Part shown: in pieces, positions 40,050 to 51,242 of the stretch
How the letters are laid out: every line of letters begins with the position of its first letter
How positions within the stretch are numbered: position 1 is the first letter of the stretch
DNA from: Symbiodinium microadriaticum
Lineage: Eukaryota > Sar > Dinophyceae > Suessiales > Symbiodiniaceae
DNA: 64,000 nt
Assembly (NCBI GenBank): GCA_001939145.1
Contig: LSRX01000519.1
Span: 292,626 to 356,625, forward strand
Reading direction: 5' to 3'
Notes under the pieces: generated by a model
The model's input: the letters and a program-made list of their open reading frames with translations, nothing else
Databases searched by the model: none
Told to the model about the DNA's origin: nothing
Made by a program: the position numbers and the translations under genes

Positions 40050-43000
40050 TCAACCGAAAGGAAGTATGGAATCGGGCGCAGTCAAGCGGCAGAAGGGATC
40101 TTTCTCGTGAAGCAGAGCTGTCTGATCCCCGACCTTCCGGTCCACGGCACAGCTCAGACACGGATTCAGATGGCCGAACGAGTTGCACCGCACATTCCTG
40201 TATTCAATGCGACCGGAAGCCTTCACCTCATAGCAAGCATCGGGAACTCCATCCTGCACCCAAGAGCCACACCGCACGGTGGGCGCATCGGCATTCAGCA
40301 CCTCGTCACCAGACGGCAATGACCTGGCTGCCAGCACATCGAGGTGGATGTACACCTCCGCTAGCAGAGCCAACGGCCCGTCAAGAAGCGACCGGCTGAC
40401 AGGGTGGCACGTATGAGTAGAAGAAACTCCCTTCCATCCCCGAGTCACGCCGGAACAACTGTGACGTCCCATCCTCCGCATCGAGCTCAACCCTGATTAC
40501 AGAAACTCCCTGAGCATCATTAAGGATGCACATAGAATATGGCTTGAGTTTGGACTGAGGGCCGTGGCACAAAGCAAACAAATCTTGCAGAATCACTGCT
40601 GGCCTTCTTTGTCTCTACCTGTCCTGGTGTCAGAAGGCCAGAGCTCAACTCGGAGTTCTCCAGCATCGCAAAAGAGTGGGTCTCAGCTCATCACCAAGAG
40701 CAGTCGTCACCTTGCCCCGAGAGCCCACGTTCAACTGCGTCTCCCCCTCAGAACCAGAGCAGTCAGAAGCCCCAGAGATTGGATCCGAAAATCTGTGCCG
40801 CACGCCACCGCAGAGCACAACAAAGAGAAAGGTCGCGTCCTGAGATGTCTCACTAAGGTGGCTTCAAGAGTCATGTCCGGAGAAATCTGGGGCTGTGGCA
40901 CCACTGGAGCCTCCTCTCTTATCTCAGGCTCGGGTTTGTCCTCCGGTTGGAGGTCACAGGCCCTCCCCCCCCTTCAATCCAGTCGTGACTAGACAGTTTG
41001 AGTTTGAGCACCTTGACCTCCTTTACTGATTCCACCGGGTCAGTGGGAGCAGGACGTCCAGAAGGAACGGCACGGTTCCTGAGACGGCACTGCAAGAGTG
41101 CAAGGTCAAATGAAACTACATTGACAGGGTACCTGGGAACGAGCGTGAAGACAAAGGAGACTTGCAAGAAGCACGCAGACGACAGGGATCGGTAAGCAAT
41201 CGGCAGGCCGCATCCACACCAGCAAAAGAGAACGGATCAGAAACGATGCCCGCCAACAGTCCAAATTGGCTTGTGGCTCGTCAACGGGCTGCAGTACAAG
41301 ACCAGTGTTGCTCATGCCTCAGTCACTCTGGGCTCTGAGTATCTGACGAGTTCAGGTCTTCCTCCTGATGGGGGAACTTTGGCAAACACAAAGAACACGG
41401 GACACTCAACCCACGTCTCATCCGGCGAGGGCGCTTTGATCCCAGATCGACTGTCATCGAGTTGTTGTTCTCTCTTTTTCTGTTCTTGCGGGGTCCGGCT
41501 AGGATCCGTTCATGTCCTCGGGCTGAGTCCCGGGTCGCCCCGCAGTTTGGGGCGTGTCCCAGCAGTCCCCCACCCTCCCCCGCCANCTGGCAACTGAAAA
41601 TGCCCGCCCCGCGACTGTCCCCGACACGGTTCACTGCACCGGCATTTTGTTCAACGCACGCGAGGACCAGAGCATGGAAGAGCGATGTTTCAAGCGTGTT
41701 CGTCGAAGAGGCAATTCGCGAAGGCTCCCGTTGTGATCTCCTCTCCCTCGGCGCTCTCCGTGCTCTCATGTAGCTATCTTGCAGACACGGCTGCTTCTAG
41801 ATCTGTCTTTACCCTGAACCCCTAAGGTTCTAGTTTTGGCTCAGAGCTCCTATTTTCCGAATCGATTCGGAATTCCCCCAGCATGCTTTCCGAACACAGT
41901 TCCTGAATCTCCTGCTTAGGTTAACACGCCAGTATCTCTTGCTACCAGTATCAATACGTTATGGAGGACGGGAGATCGCACCGGACAGGCGCAAGACTGG
42001 AGAGAAAGGAGACACGACAAACCACATCGTGCATCGCAATAAACAATTCAACAAGCTCCCGCCCTGAACCCCGGCTCCTCGCCAGTTTGTATGCAGACGC
42101 TCCCAAGAAGCATTCCTGGCGACAAGAGGCTGAACATCATAATGATCGTGTTCTCCACCTGAGGAAGCCGATGCAAGTGTGCCATGAACATTCTCCACCT
42201 GCCATGTCTTCATGGTACGACTTGCTGCCGTTCCTGAGCAGTGCTTGACGTGCAAGGTTATGCAGGACGGCACCAGCCGTGGAATTGCAGCTGCAAAGTA
42301 TCATCTCTCGAGAAGTTTCAGCTTTGATCTCCGGGTCCCAAACAGCTTGACGACTGATTGGTCGAATCTCACTGGTGTCCACTGCGCCGTGTTCAGCGCG
42401 TGCCTCTGCCCAATATCTGCAAGTTCATGCATGCCCGAGCTCTCGACAAAACGTTAGCGAAAATGGTTTCACTAAGACATTGGCACTGAAATCGGGAACT
42501 TCGCCCATGCCAAAGGTGGCAGATCCTGCGACTGTGAAGGTCAACGATTACAGGACCAACTGACAATGCGCAGCAATTCTCCTCGTCACCATTGCTGACA
42601 ATGTAGAGGTAAGCATGGCTGACATCTTTTGGCAGATTCATCACCTCTCCAGCAGTACGGAAGGGTGCCACACATGCCAAGCTCATGGCACCTTGGAGGT
42701 TTGTCTTTCAACCCACGCCGGCAGCGAATCCTGGAAACGATGACAACGGCAGGAACCAAAAGCTTCGGCGAATTTGGTGAATGTGTACAAACCCGCCTGA
42801 CTGGAGAACAGTCCTGCAACTGTGTAGAGCATTGCAGGACACGCTGCAAAGCTGTTGCAGCAAGGCTGCCTCCCTTTGGCGTATCGTCGACAAACTGCAG
42901 AAGTCCCTTCGCAGAGACCTCCAATTAGACTCTTAATTAGACAGGAGCTGGCTACAAGATGCAATGACGGCGGAGTGGAGGACACGCAGGCATGCACAAA

Positions 43001-43612
43001 TCGGTACCGAGTTGATGATGTTGGCGTGTGCATTTCCTTACCAGTACAAGACCACGGAGGGTACCGTGGTGGTCAGTGGTGGTTTCTGATACTACCCTCT
43101 GGATCCGAGTCTGCGCTTACTGCCCAAAGCTTTGTGTAAGAGATGGAGACGGGCAGTGCAGTCTTGCAGCAGACTGGAAGCGGTAGCACGAGAGACGCTC
43201 GAGGTGGGAAAAGAATCCCGATCACAAGACCGAGCATTGTCGTTGAAGATCACTCACGAGGACAGGGTCGAAAATGAGCAAGACGCAGAGGAACCTTGCC
43301 GGGAAAGGACAGCAGATTGGCATTCTTCCTCGGCCTTGACAGCACGGATGCAAAAGCCACTGTCTGCGTCTGAAGACTTGACGAAAGTCTCCGGGCAGAG
43401 GACCAGCCATTGGTCGACTTCGCTTCCTGGTAGCAGCCTGCAGAGTCGATGACCGCACTCGCTGATTTCATTGCATGCAAAGTTCTGGAACAGCCAGAGC
43501 TCTGATCCGGATTGGGGCTGGAATGTCTGCAAGCATCCTCACCGCCGCGTTCGCCTGCGAGCTGGACCAGGACAGTCACGTTCTGGTTAGCATACCTCCA
43601 AGGCGATGTCAA
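40050..43612 (-). CDS. C2-domain-like (possibly ferlin-type) multi-exon gene
   Basis: Membrane-binding C2 domains are suggested by the strand pattern VYIHLDVLAARSLPSGDEVL followed by ADAPTVRCGS (40350-40240), the usual 'conveys-a-ligand' start of a C2 sandwich. Further exon-like segments on the same strand read SVIRVELDAEDGTSQLF (about 40480), SFDLALLQCRLRNRAV (about 41100), AYLYIVSNGDEENCCALSVG (about 42600) and RLLPGSEVDQWLVLC (about 43400); the last is the end-of-C2 G-x-x-x-x-x-W-x-x-L pattern. Several C2-like units in one gene would fit a ferlin, but no transmembrane anchor or DysF/Fer domain was found. Exon limits are not resolved. Confidence 0.35.
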
Positions 43613-43639
43613 GAGGCCGGTGTGAACTCGGACGCATCT

Positions 43640-44200
43640 TCATGCATCAGCTCTGACTTTGGGTGCTGGCCAGCCAAGGTAGAGTCCACGGTGCAGCCGC
43701 ACTTTCAGAATGACCCTAGAGCAAAAGCTTCTCTTGCGTCGTCAAAATGAGGAGCACTGCCAGTGGGGTGATCACTTCATGGATTCTGCCACCATGGCAT
43801 CTTTCAGGTCGACACCTTTCGTGACATCGCCCCTACCGCATCCAAATCTCGAAGCCAAAGCCAGGACCCCCACGAACCACGGCACGCTGAGTGAAATGAA
43901 CCAACTTAGACGGCAGGCAAGGCAGGCAAGCATCGCCACAGGCTTCCCAACTTCAGGCCTCTAGAACAGCTGTCCTGTGCGAGTCAGGTGCTAGGCGGCG
44001 TGCCAAAGAGCCGGTCCATGTACTCGCCGGTAATCGGCCTGGTGGCACTCACCACATCCCAGAACATCTCAGAACATCTCAGAACTGACGTTTGCCGGAA
44101 CCTCGCCTCGAACCATCAGCTCAGCCTGTGTTTCGAGGTTGCCATCGCGGGCGGCACCGTAGAGATGCCTCCTCAGTCCAGATCACCGCGAGCCACAAGA
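43640..44200 (-). CDS. Upstream exon-like segments
   Basis: A frame near 44190-44080 reads LRRHLYGAARDGNLETQAEL followed by MVRGEVPANV, resembling a single ankyrin-type repeat (L-x-x-A-A-x-x-G-N-L-E). The next reads DVVSATRPITGEYMDRLFG (about 44060-44000). They may be the 5' exons of the C2-like gene or a separate gene. Frames at 43960-43780 include a hydrophobic run (WFISLSVPWFVGVLALAS). The evidence is composition and strand only. Confidence 0.25.
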
Positions 44201-45984
44201 GCGATGCTCAAAAAAGGTGGTTTGATCGAACAGCTAGAAGTGTGCCAACAGCATCGCTGCTTCTATAGCTGGGGAATTACAATAGCTTTGGAGATGGGTA
44301 TCTTGTGCAGGGCCCGCAGCCTCTGAGCTTGGTGTGAAATGAAGCAGCCCCGAAATCCAATCTAATGAACAACCATGGAGCATGGGGTTGTGGGGTACGA
44401 CTGAGTTGAATGCCTGCAGTTGTTGATTGAGGTCGGGGCGTCTTGACTCGGAAGGCAACACACTGCAGGCAGGGACCAGCTATCTGGCACCAGTCTGTTC
44501 TATCCACTTGTCGTTTGCTGGACTGTCAGGCGGGGAGTCGTTCCTACAGGGAGTCGGACGTCCTACAACGGGTGGAGGCCGGGAAGTTGAATGCCGTGAG
44601 TCGCAAAACCATGGAACTTGATCCTGGCCGGCAGGCTGGTCCTCGCTGCAGTTCACAGTGACAGGTTTGTTGTCAGTGGAAGAAGGGTCAGATGGCCCAA
44701 TAGGTGCGCCTGCACAGCTCTTGTGCCAACACCTCAATGAGGTATTCGCATTAGAGCTGTGCAGTCGTTCACTCGTTTCGCTTTGTCAGTCGTTCTACTC
44801 ACACTCACAGTCGCAAGCAGAGTCGAAAAGGTGCGTTTGTTACAGTGACTGCTGTCCCATGTCAACGACCCCACCCATAAATAATTTTCGTCCCTGGCCA
44901 AAGGGTTATCAAGTTATATAGAAATATTAATAATATATTTTTCTAGAAATAATACGTCTATAATTAATAGATATGTATAAAAATTATACGAAATAATATG
45001 GAAATTTACTTAAAAATTATATTAAAAAATTCTATATATTTCTGAAGGTTTTGATTAGTCTTGAATTCTTATTGGCTTAGAGATTCTGGCCGCAGCTAAT
45101 TCTATAATTTTGGGTAAATAAAATCGCATAGGCGATAAATATTTTAATTTAGGTCAGAAAAAATATTGAAATTTTTCTATCGATATATTCGAAATATATC
45201 TCCGAAAAAAAATAATAATAAGATATCTTGATATTTAAATTGAATGATAATGAATATAAGACCATATTTGCCATATTATTTAGGAAAATAATTTCTTGAT
45301 AATAGATTTATTTGAATTGAATCGCACTATAATTTTTATAGGGAGATCTTTTGATTTTTCGCTATTTTATTGAAAATATTTATACATAAATGAGATGATT
45401 CGTTTGATTCTCTGGAAAATTATATTGGTGAATTTAGAGAAGGTTAAAGCTGGATTTTCGAGATAACGACTTATTTCTGGATTACCCAAGCGACTTTCAA
45501 ATAGTATTTCGCGACTTGGATCTCGAGCAGGCAATAACAGCTATTCCCAAGGATAAGGTACAAAATAAGATATTTGACGATATTATACAATAACGAAAAT
45601 ATTTTGAAGATTAAGGATATTAAAGATGAGGGCAATATCGTGACGAATCTGATTTTGAATCTTATATTGATATTTCCCGCTAAATTTGATAGAAAATACG
45701 TTGTTTGGATAATCTAGCATGGGAATACCGATGAATTTTTCAGAAGGTACAAGTTCGCTTACGAGCATGGGGCGTGATTCTGCCGAAGTAATTAGATTCC
45801 AGACGGCGGGGCTGAGCTACTAATTATTGATTGGCCAGCGAAATTTTCTTTTATTATGGTATTCGATAAAATATTGAATAATATCTTTTTGGTAAATATA
45901 AAACATTTTTTCTAGCATAGAAAATTAAATTGAGGATTTGTCGTATCTATCGTATAATTATATAGATCCGTCTGATATCGTAGA

Positions 45985-46520
45985 TCGAAAGGGTATATAT
46001 GTGTCGTGGAATGGCGGGCGAGGGCGGGAGTGTCGAGCAGCGGCGGGCGGGGATATGTGTGTGGGAGGGCATATGAATACGGGCGGAGATAGTATCGTAG
46101 AATGAAATGAAAGCATAGTGGCGGCCCGAATCGTGGAGAATATCGTGAAGTGATATATGGAGAATATCGTGAAGTGATAGGTGTGGGCCTGTATGTCGTG
46201 GGGATTCGCGGGGAATGTCGTGGAGTGGCGGGTGAGGGTCGAACGAATTGTCACGGAGTGGCGGGCGAAGGCGTGTGATCGCAGGGATTATCGTGGAGTG
46301 GTGGGCGAGTGGGTATGTGTGGGGTCGTATCGTGGAGAGGGCGAGGGCGCATATTCGTGGGGAATGTCGTGGAGAGGCGGGTGAGAGGGCGTGAAGTGTG
46401 TGGAGTATCGTGGAGTATTGGGGGAGGGAGTAAGCATGGGTATTGTGGAGAATATCGTAGTATATGGGAATTCGTCGGGAATGGGGCATGTCGTGGAGTG
46501 GTGGATGGAATGTCGCGGAA
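45985..46520. repeat. Degenerate minisatellite TCGTGGAGTGGCGGGYGAG
   Basis: More than ten imperfect copies of a G-rich core close to TCGTGGAGTGGCGGGYGAG, at irregular intervals of about 25-60 bp, embedded in AT-rich DNA. G/C asymmetry is strong. Frames through it are artefacts. Confidence 0.75.
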
Positions 46521-46922
46521 AAAAGATATGAATGAATGTCATGGCTTGCTAGCTATATTAGGATATAAGGAGAAATCAAGCTTCTATATTAAGAATTCCA
46601 TGAAATAGAAGCTTTCATATATCATAGATTTTTGTATATTTCTATTCGCTGTTATATTAAGAACTCATATTAGTATTGGATTTAGATCAAGAGTAATTAA
46701 GTCAATATATAGATCTTCTAATATTTCAATAATGAGGATCATATTAAAATCAAATATATATATAATAAGAGCGTTATATACAAAATAATTCTGCCATATG
46801 TCCGAAAGAACTAATGAACAAATCAATTCATGGCTTTCACAAGAAGCAATACCATATGAGTCACTTACAAAATCATTATGTTTCTGGTGTTGTACAGTTA
46901 GAGTAATGGAGCTCTTGGGAAG

Positions 46923-47165
46923 GAACAAGGTAAATCAGCTTTTTACCCAGTCAAAAGTGCAAGTAGCTTGTGGTAAAAGCAAAATGGCCACTACGGTATT
47001 TGCAGCGTCATAGCTTTGTAACTTGAGGTAAAGCAAAGAATACTGATCATATAAGTGGTCTTTCAATACTCCAGAACTAGAACTATATCAAAACGACAAG
47101 CCAAATCAACTTTTGATGGCCCGAAAAGTGGAACTAGCTTGTGGCAACAGCAGAATGGTCACGGC
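46923..47165. repeat. Imperfect direct repeat in the AT-rich island
   Basis: The block around 46967-46993 (AGCTTGTGGTAAAAGCAAAA...) recurs at 47135-47161 with four substitutions, and the preceding about 40 bases are also related. Confidence 0.6.
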
Positions 47166-47328
47166 CCGTGGGCTATAGCACTTGAAAAGACCGCAGGGGC
47201 TGTCATCTTAAGGAAAGACCACAAAACTGTAGTTTTAAGGAAAAGACCACCACAGCCATCACATTGTGAGGAGGTTGTGGTAGGGGCGGTTTTGGGCTTG
47301 TGTGGGGGGGGATAAGCGCCAGTCGAGG

Positions 47329-47559
47329 AAAATCCCATGTTCCAAATTGCCCATCTCAATATCCGTACTCCAAAGCTCACTTGCGCTTACACACCGCGCG
47401 CGGCAGCACAAGCGACCCCATCCATAGCACAAGTACGCGCTATGACAACCTCTACTTGCGCTAGAATTCTGGTCTCTTGCGCTTACGCACAGCGCGCGAT
47501 AGCACAAGTGAGCTTTGGAGAACGGATATTGAAATGGACAATTTGGAGCATGGGATTTT
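47329..47559. repeat. Inverted repeat with internal direct repeats
   Basis: Bases 47329-47382 and 47506-47559 are reverse complements over 54 bases with about four differences, three of them C/T transitions. Between them a 34-base unit, itself nearly palindromic (TTGCGCTTAC...GCGCGC...AGCACAAG), occurs twice (about 47380-47413 and 47476-47509). A third decayed copy lies near 47578-47612. Confidence 0.8.
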
Positions 47560-47955
47560 CAATATGGGATTTTCGTCGATTTGCACTTACGAGGAGCGCA
47601 CGGAAGAACAAGTAGCTTGAAATTGGCAATTTAGAATAAGGGATTTAGGTCTAATTGCGCTTAATCCGAGGATCTATTTTATTTGGGCCTCAGCCTCCGT
47701 AATATAATGAATAGTAATATATTGCTTCTCGATTACAATCAATAAGAATCTAATGCTTGCAACCAGATATTTTTCTCCGCCGATTGCTTTATTTAAATAC
47801 GACCCTATTTCTCCGAACGAAAGACCGCCCAATAGAAAATATATTGTATTGAGGTTTCTCAGCGAAAAAAACCTTTAAATATAGACCATATAATCCATAT
47901 TAGTCATCGGATTAAATAGTTATAATGAAAAGGCGTATACATTGTCCACGGTATC

Positions 47956-48423
47956 GTGTCAAGTGTGGCGGTGCCATTAAAAGGCGCGGCCGTCCTACAC
48001 GTGACCCTTCTGGAGGGTAAAACCGCGGAATGTGCCCGGACTGGTCCCGAGATATTGGTGCGCTGTAAGATAGCAGCGCGCGGTACCAGCGACTGGCACG
48101 GGCTCATGCTCGGTGGCAGGGCTCTTAACTGCGCCAGTGGGATAGGCCTGGGCTTCAGGCCGGGCCCCGAGCATCGCATCCTGGATACGTTGAGTATCAG
48201 GATCCCGCGACATGAGGACTATTCACGGGCGAGAAAAGACCGAGCGTACGCCTTTGAGGCGCGGCTCTCCTCGCTCGACGACGGCGGTTGCTTCGAGCCT
48301 GGAAGTACCGACCGGGAGCTCCTGCACTACGCTAGCGCGGAGCCCTTGGAGCTCGCGCCTGGCGCCTTTAAAAGGCCTTTCACAATACAAGTGAAGTTTT
48401 CAAGCAGAAGCTGTCACGTGTAG
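47956..48423 (+). CDS. 155-codon GC-rich frame of unknown function
   Basis: This is the only long frame with good codon texture in the AT-rich island. It reads VPLKGAAVLHVTLLEGKTAE, ILVRCKIAARGTSDWHGLML, GGRALNCASGIGLGFRPGPE and ILDTLSIRIPRHED, then an acidic tail. The beta-rich start followed by GLxLGGxAL...GLGF and a D-x-L-x-I-x-x-P-R stretch loosely resembles aspartyl-protease-type modules of some retroelement polyproteins, but no DTG/DSG active site is seen. The GC content matches neither the surrounding island nor, in codon choice, the flanking genes. It is probably a surviving piece of a transposon. Confidence 0.4.
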   Translation: MSSVAVPLKGAAVLHVTLLEGKTAECARTGPEILVRCKIAARGTSDWHGLMLGGRALNCASGIGLGFRPGPEHRILDTLSIRIPRHEDYSRARKDRAYAFEARLSSLDDGGCFEPGSTDRELLHYASAEPLELAPGAFKRPFTIQVKFSSRSCHV

Positions 48424-49209
48424 CTGTGCCGAAATTGGCCCTAAGGGCTGCTTGGACAGGTGGAAGACCTTGTCCTAGGGCTAAAGATATTATAATCGAC
48501 CATTAAATGGCCCGTTTTCTCTTATAGAGCCGAACCTCCTCAGACCTCGCCTTAGGGCAGACTTCTCGTTATCTAGTTGGCCTAGACCTAAAATCAATAA
48601 TTCAATAGATTAACAAGGCAACCTAAATATTATATATTAACTATAGATATGTCTATGGAAGTATGGAGCCAATTTATTAGAATTTATTACATATATTCGT
48701 ATGCACCCAACTATAGAACCCTCCTCTAAAGAAAATTCGGTATTACACCTAAGGAGGCCGCAAAATCTCAACCCGAGCAATTTTAAAAAACAAATAAATA
48801 TTTATTTAACACCAAATATTATTTTAATCAAATGTCAAAAATTTAATATCATTGTCCAAGATAAATTCCCCACCACTTTATTCCAGGCCCGATAGAAGTA
48901 ATCTAGAAATCCTAGACAAATTTCGTCGGCATCCTCGACTCGTCATCTCAATAATATCCATAGGCAAGAAATTAATATTCTTAATATTGCCGACGTCTCT
49001 ATCAAAAGCATTTTAGACCTCTCATTATATTACCGCATACCATATAAAATAATCCATTTTTCAGAAATTCATCCATTTCTATTCCACAAGTATTAGCTCA
49101 ATTCCAGAATCATGAATTCTAAAATCATGTATCTTCTTTTTCTTTAGTCACTAAATAGTCCGTATAAATCCTGAAGATTCTTTTATCTAAAATCTTATCA
49201 TGTATTTAT

Positions 49210-51240
49210 AGAATGAGTCGTTAATGTATATAGCAAGTGAGCCTCGGCGGTAGGTATGCTTTCGCCATGTGATATAGATTGGATCGATGCGAAATTCGGA
49301 TGGGCCTTGTGATGTGTAGCAAGCCAGTATTGGCCTAGAACACAAACAACTTGCAAGCTGCGTATTGTGTGAGTCAACAAAAAACGTTTGGGCAGAATAA
49401 TCTCGATATGTTCAAACGCATGAAGGCAATTGTTGTTAAATTTATGCTTTCTTCGGAACAATCAAAGCCGACAGAACACACCCGGAAAACGAGGATGAGG
49501 ATGACGATGATAATGAGAACGACGAAGGTGATGCATGTGAATGCCGACGTGCCGATGACCCGCGCGATAGCTGCAGCTTCGAGGTGGCTTGACCTAGATC
49601 GCGGTGCTGGTTAGCTCAAACTATTCAGCACGGCCGTCAGGGAGGTTCAGCTCAAATCGGAAGCCGGCATGGCGCTCTTTTCAAGCTTAATTCATGCATC
49701 TGTCTGGCACGTGCTTGTTAAGCACTAGTCGCATGCGAATGCGACCGACAGCCGCCCACTAAGCAGCACTGCCAAGCACCCTCTCCTCCCCGGCCGGAGT
49801 AAATCATGGAACACCTCAGCGCTGTGCAGCTCGCAAATCGTCTCGCCGGTTTTGAGTGCAACGTCAGGTGATAGTGCAGGCACGTGAAAGTGAGGGTCTA
49901 AGCAAGCGGCACTGCTTAGATGCGAAATCCACTGGAGCCTTGAAGGCCATTGCCCGGGCTGCCTGCAAGACAGTCGGCAGAAGATCTGGGGAATTTCTGT
50001 CGACGTGCAAGTGTCGGGTGCTACCTCCCCAAGACAAGGGGCTGCCACGACCACCTCAGAGTCCATCCACACTTGGACCAGCGGCAATTCGCGGTTGATG
50101 TGATCTTGGGCCATGCGCGTTGGGCTGTGACGGGATAGGCTCGAACGCGTTCGGGGGGACCTGTCTCAGAGAGCCCGTGTCAAGGGACATCAACCGCAAG
50201 GACAGTGAGAGGAAACATGCCTCCACTACCACTCGCGCTCGCGCTCCAAAAGCCGCCTGCAACACCTTGGGCTCAGGATTTGGAGAATCTCTGGAAACTT
50301 CTCTTGAAAGCCAGTGAAGCACCGGAACCTCGCACCGCCGGTGTCTGTGGCGCCTCTGAGCCCGGGCGGGAGCCAGGACTGAGACCTGGCAATGAACGAA
50401 CGGTGCTTCGCATGGCAGCTCGGATGTCACATGCCAGGAAGGCCGTACAGCTGCTGTGCAGCCACAGGTGAGGAAAGACCACCGGTCACCAGAACTGTCA
50501 AACACAGCATATCGTCAAAGAATGCACTTCTACTAAGCTGCAAAACATCTGACAATCTCGCTCCGGCAAATGCCCACTGCGCGGCCTGGTGGGGCAGCGC
50601 TCATGATCCTGTGCGTGGTGCAGCAACATCATACTTCGTCTTGCTCAGCAGCTGTTGTGACGTCGTGCCTGTGAGCACCTGCACCGGCTGATGCTTCACC
50701 TTCGTTGAGACATGCGGCAGGCAGTGAGCAGACATTGCCACCCTCGTCGAGCGAACCTTCGAACCTATGATCCAATTCAACCTTGCTAGGTTCCAGGCCC
50801 GTGGAATCCTCGCTGATGCCGCGGATGTGCTGCCATGCAAAGTCGAGAAAAACTAGCTAGAGGGCAGTGGTGCATTGTTTGGTCTCACCATTCCAGAATT
50901 CAGAGACGGGAAACAGTGTAAAGCCTGTTCTCCCACCCATTGAAACATCCCGCACAAAGCTGCTGACGTCAAACCCTTCCCAACTTTCGCACGACATCCC
51001 ACAACCATGCGCTGAGAGCATGGTAAGAAACTCAGCCCGCCCTTGGACACGTGTTGGCTAGCCACGCAGGATGCACACGTCTTAGGTGCAGCTTGCAGAT
51101 CAACATGTGCCACCAACGAGCCCATGCATGCCGCTAGGATACGACAAGGAGGTTGTGCTACATGGGAGCTTCACATACCTGAGCTCCTGGCAAGCTTCTC
51201 AATGTGCGTTTTGATGGTGTGGTAATCCTGAGTCAAGTCA
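49210..51240. other. Dinoflagellate-like DNA without a recognised gene
   Basis: Composition returns to that of the first 44 kb. Minus-strand frames at 50114-49725 and 50505-50056 have no motif. The region is 3' of CDC27 and may hold its 3' end or intergenic sequence. Confidence 0.4.
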
Positions 51241-51242
51241 TC

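Larger units (their letters stand above)
44885..49200. other. AT-rich island with foreign composition
   Basis: Composition changes abruptly near 44.89 kb from about 50% or more GC to strongly AT-rich, TpA-rich sequence, and back near 49.2 kb. CpA/TpG look depleted relative to TpA by eye, as in DNA that has undergone repeat-induced point mutation in fungi. The island contains a GC-rich minisatellite, inverted repeats and one GC-rich frame, and no exon recognisable as dinoflagellate. It may be a transposon from another lineage, transferred DNA, or an assembly join with contaminant DNA. No N gap marks either edge. Confidence 0.65.

Noticed and set aside
41834..41843. Further spliced-leader relic (TTTTGGCTCA)
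   Set aside because: Only ten bases match, on the opposite strand to all genes, with a mismatch at the end; chance is likely.
46181..46608. Plus-strand frames rich in Gly/Arg/Val
   Set aside because: Translation of the G-rich minisatellite.
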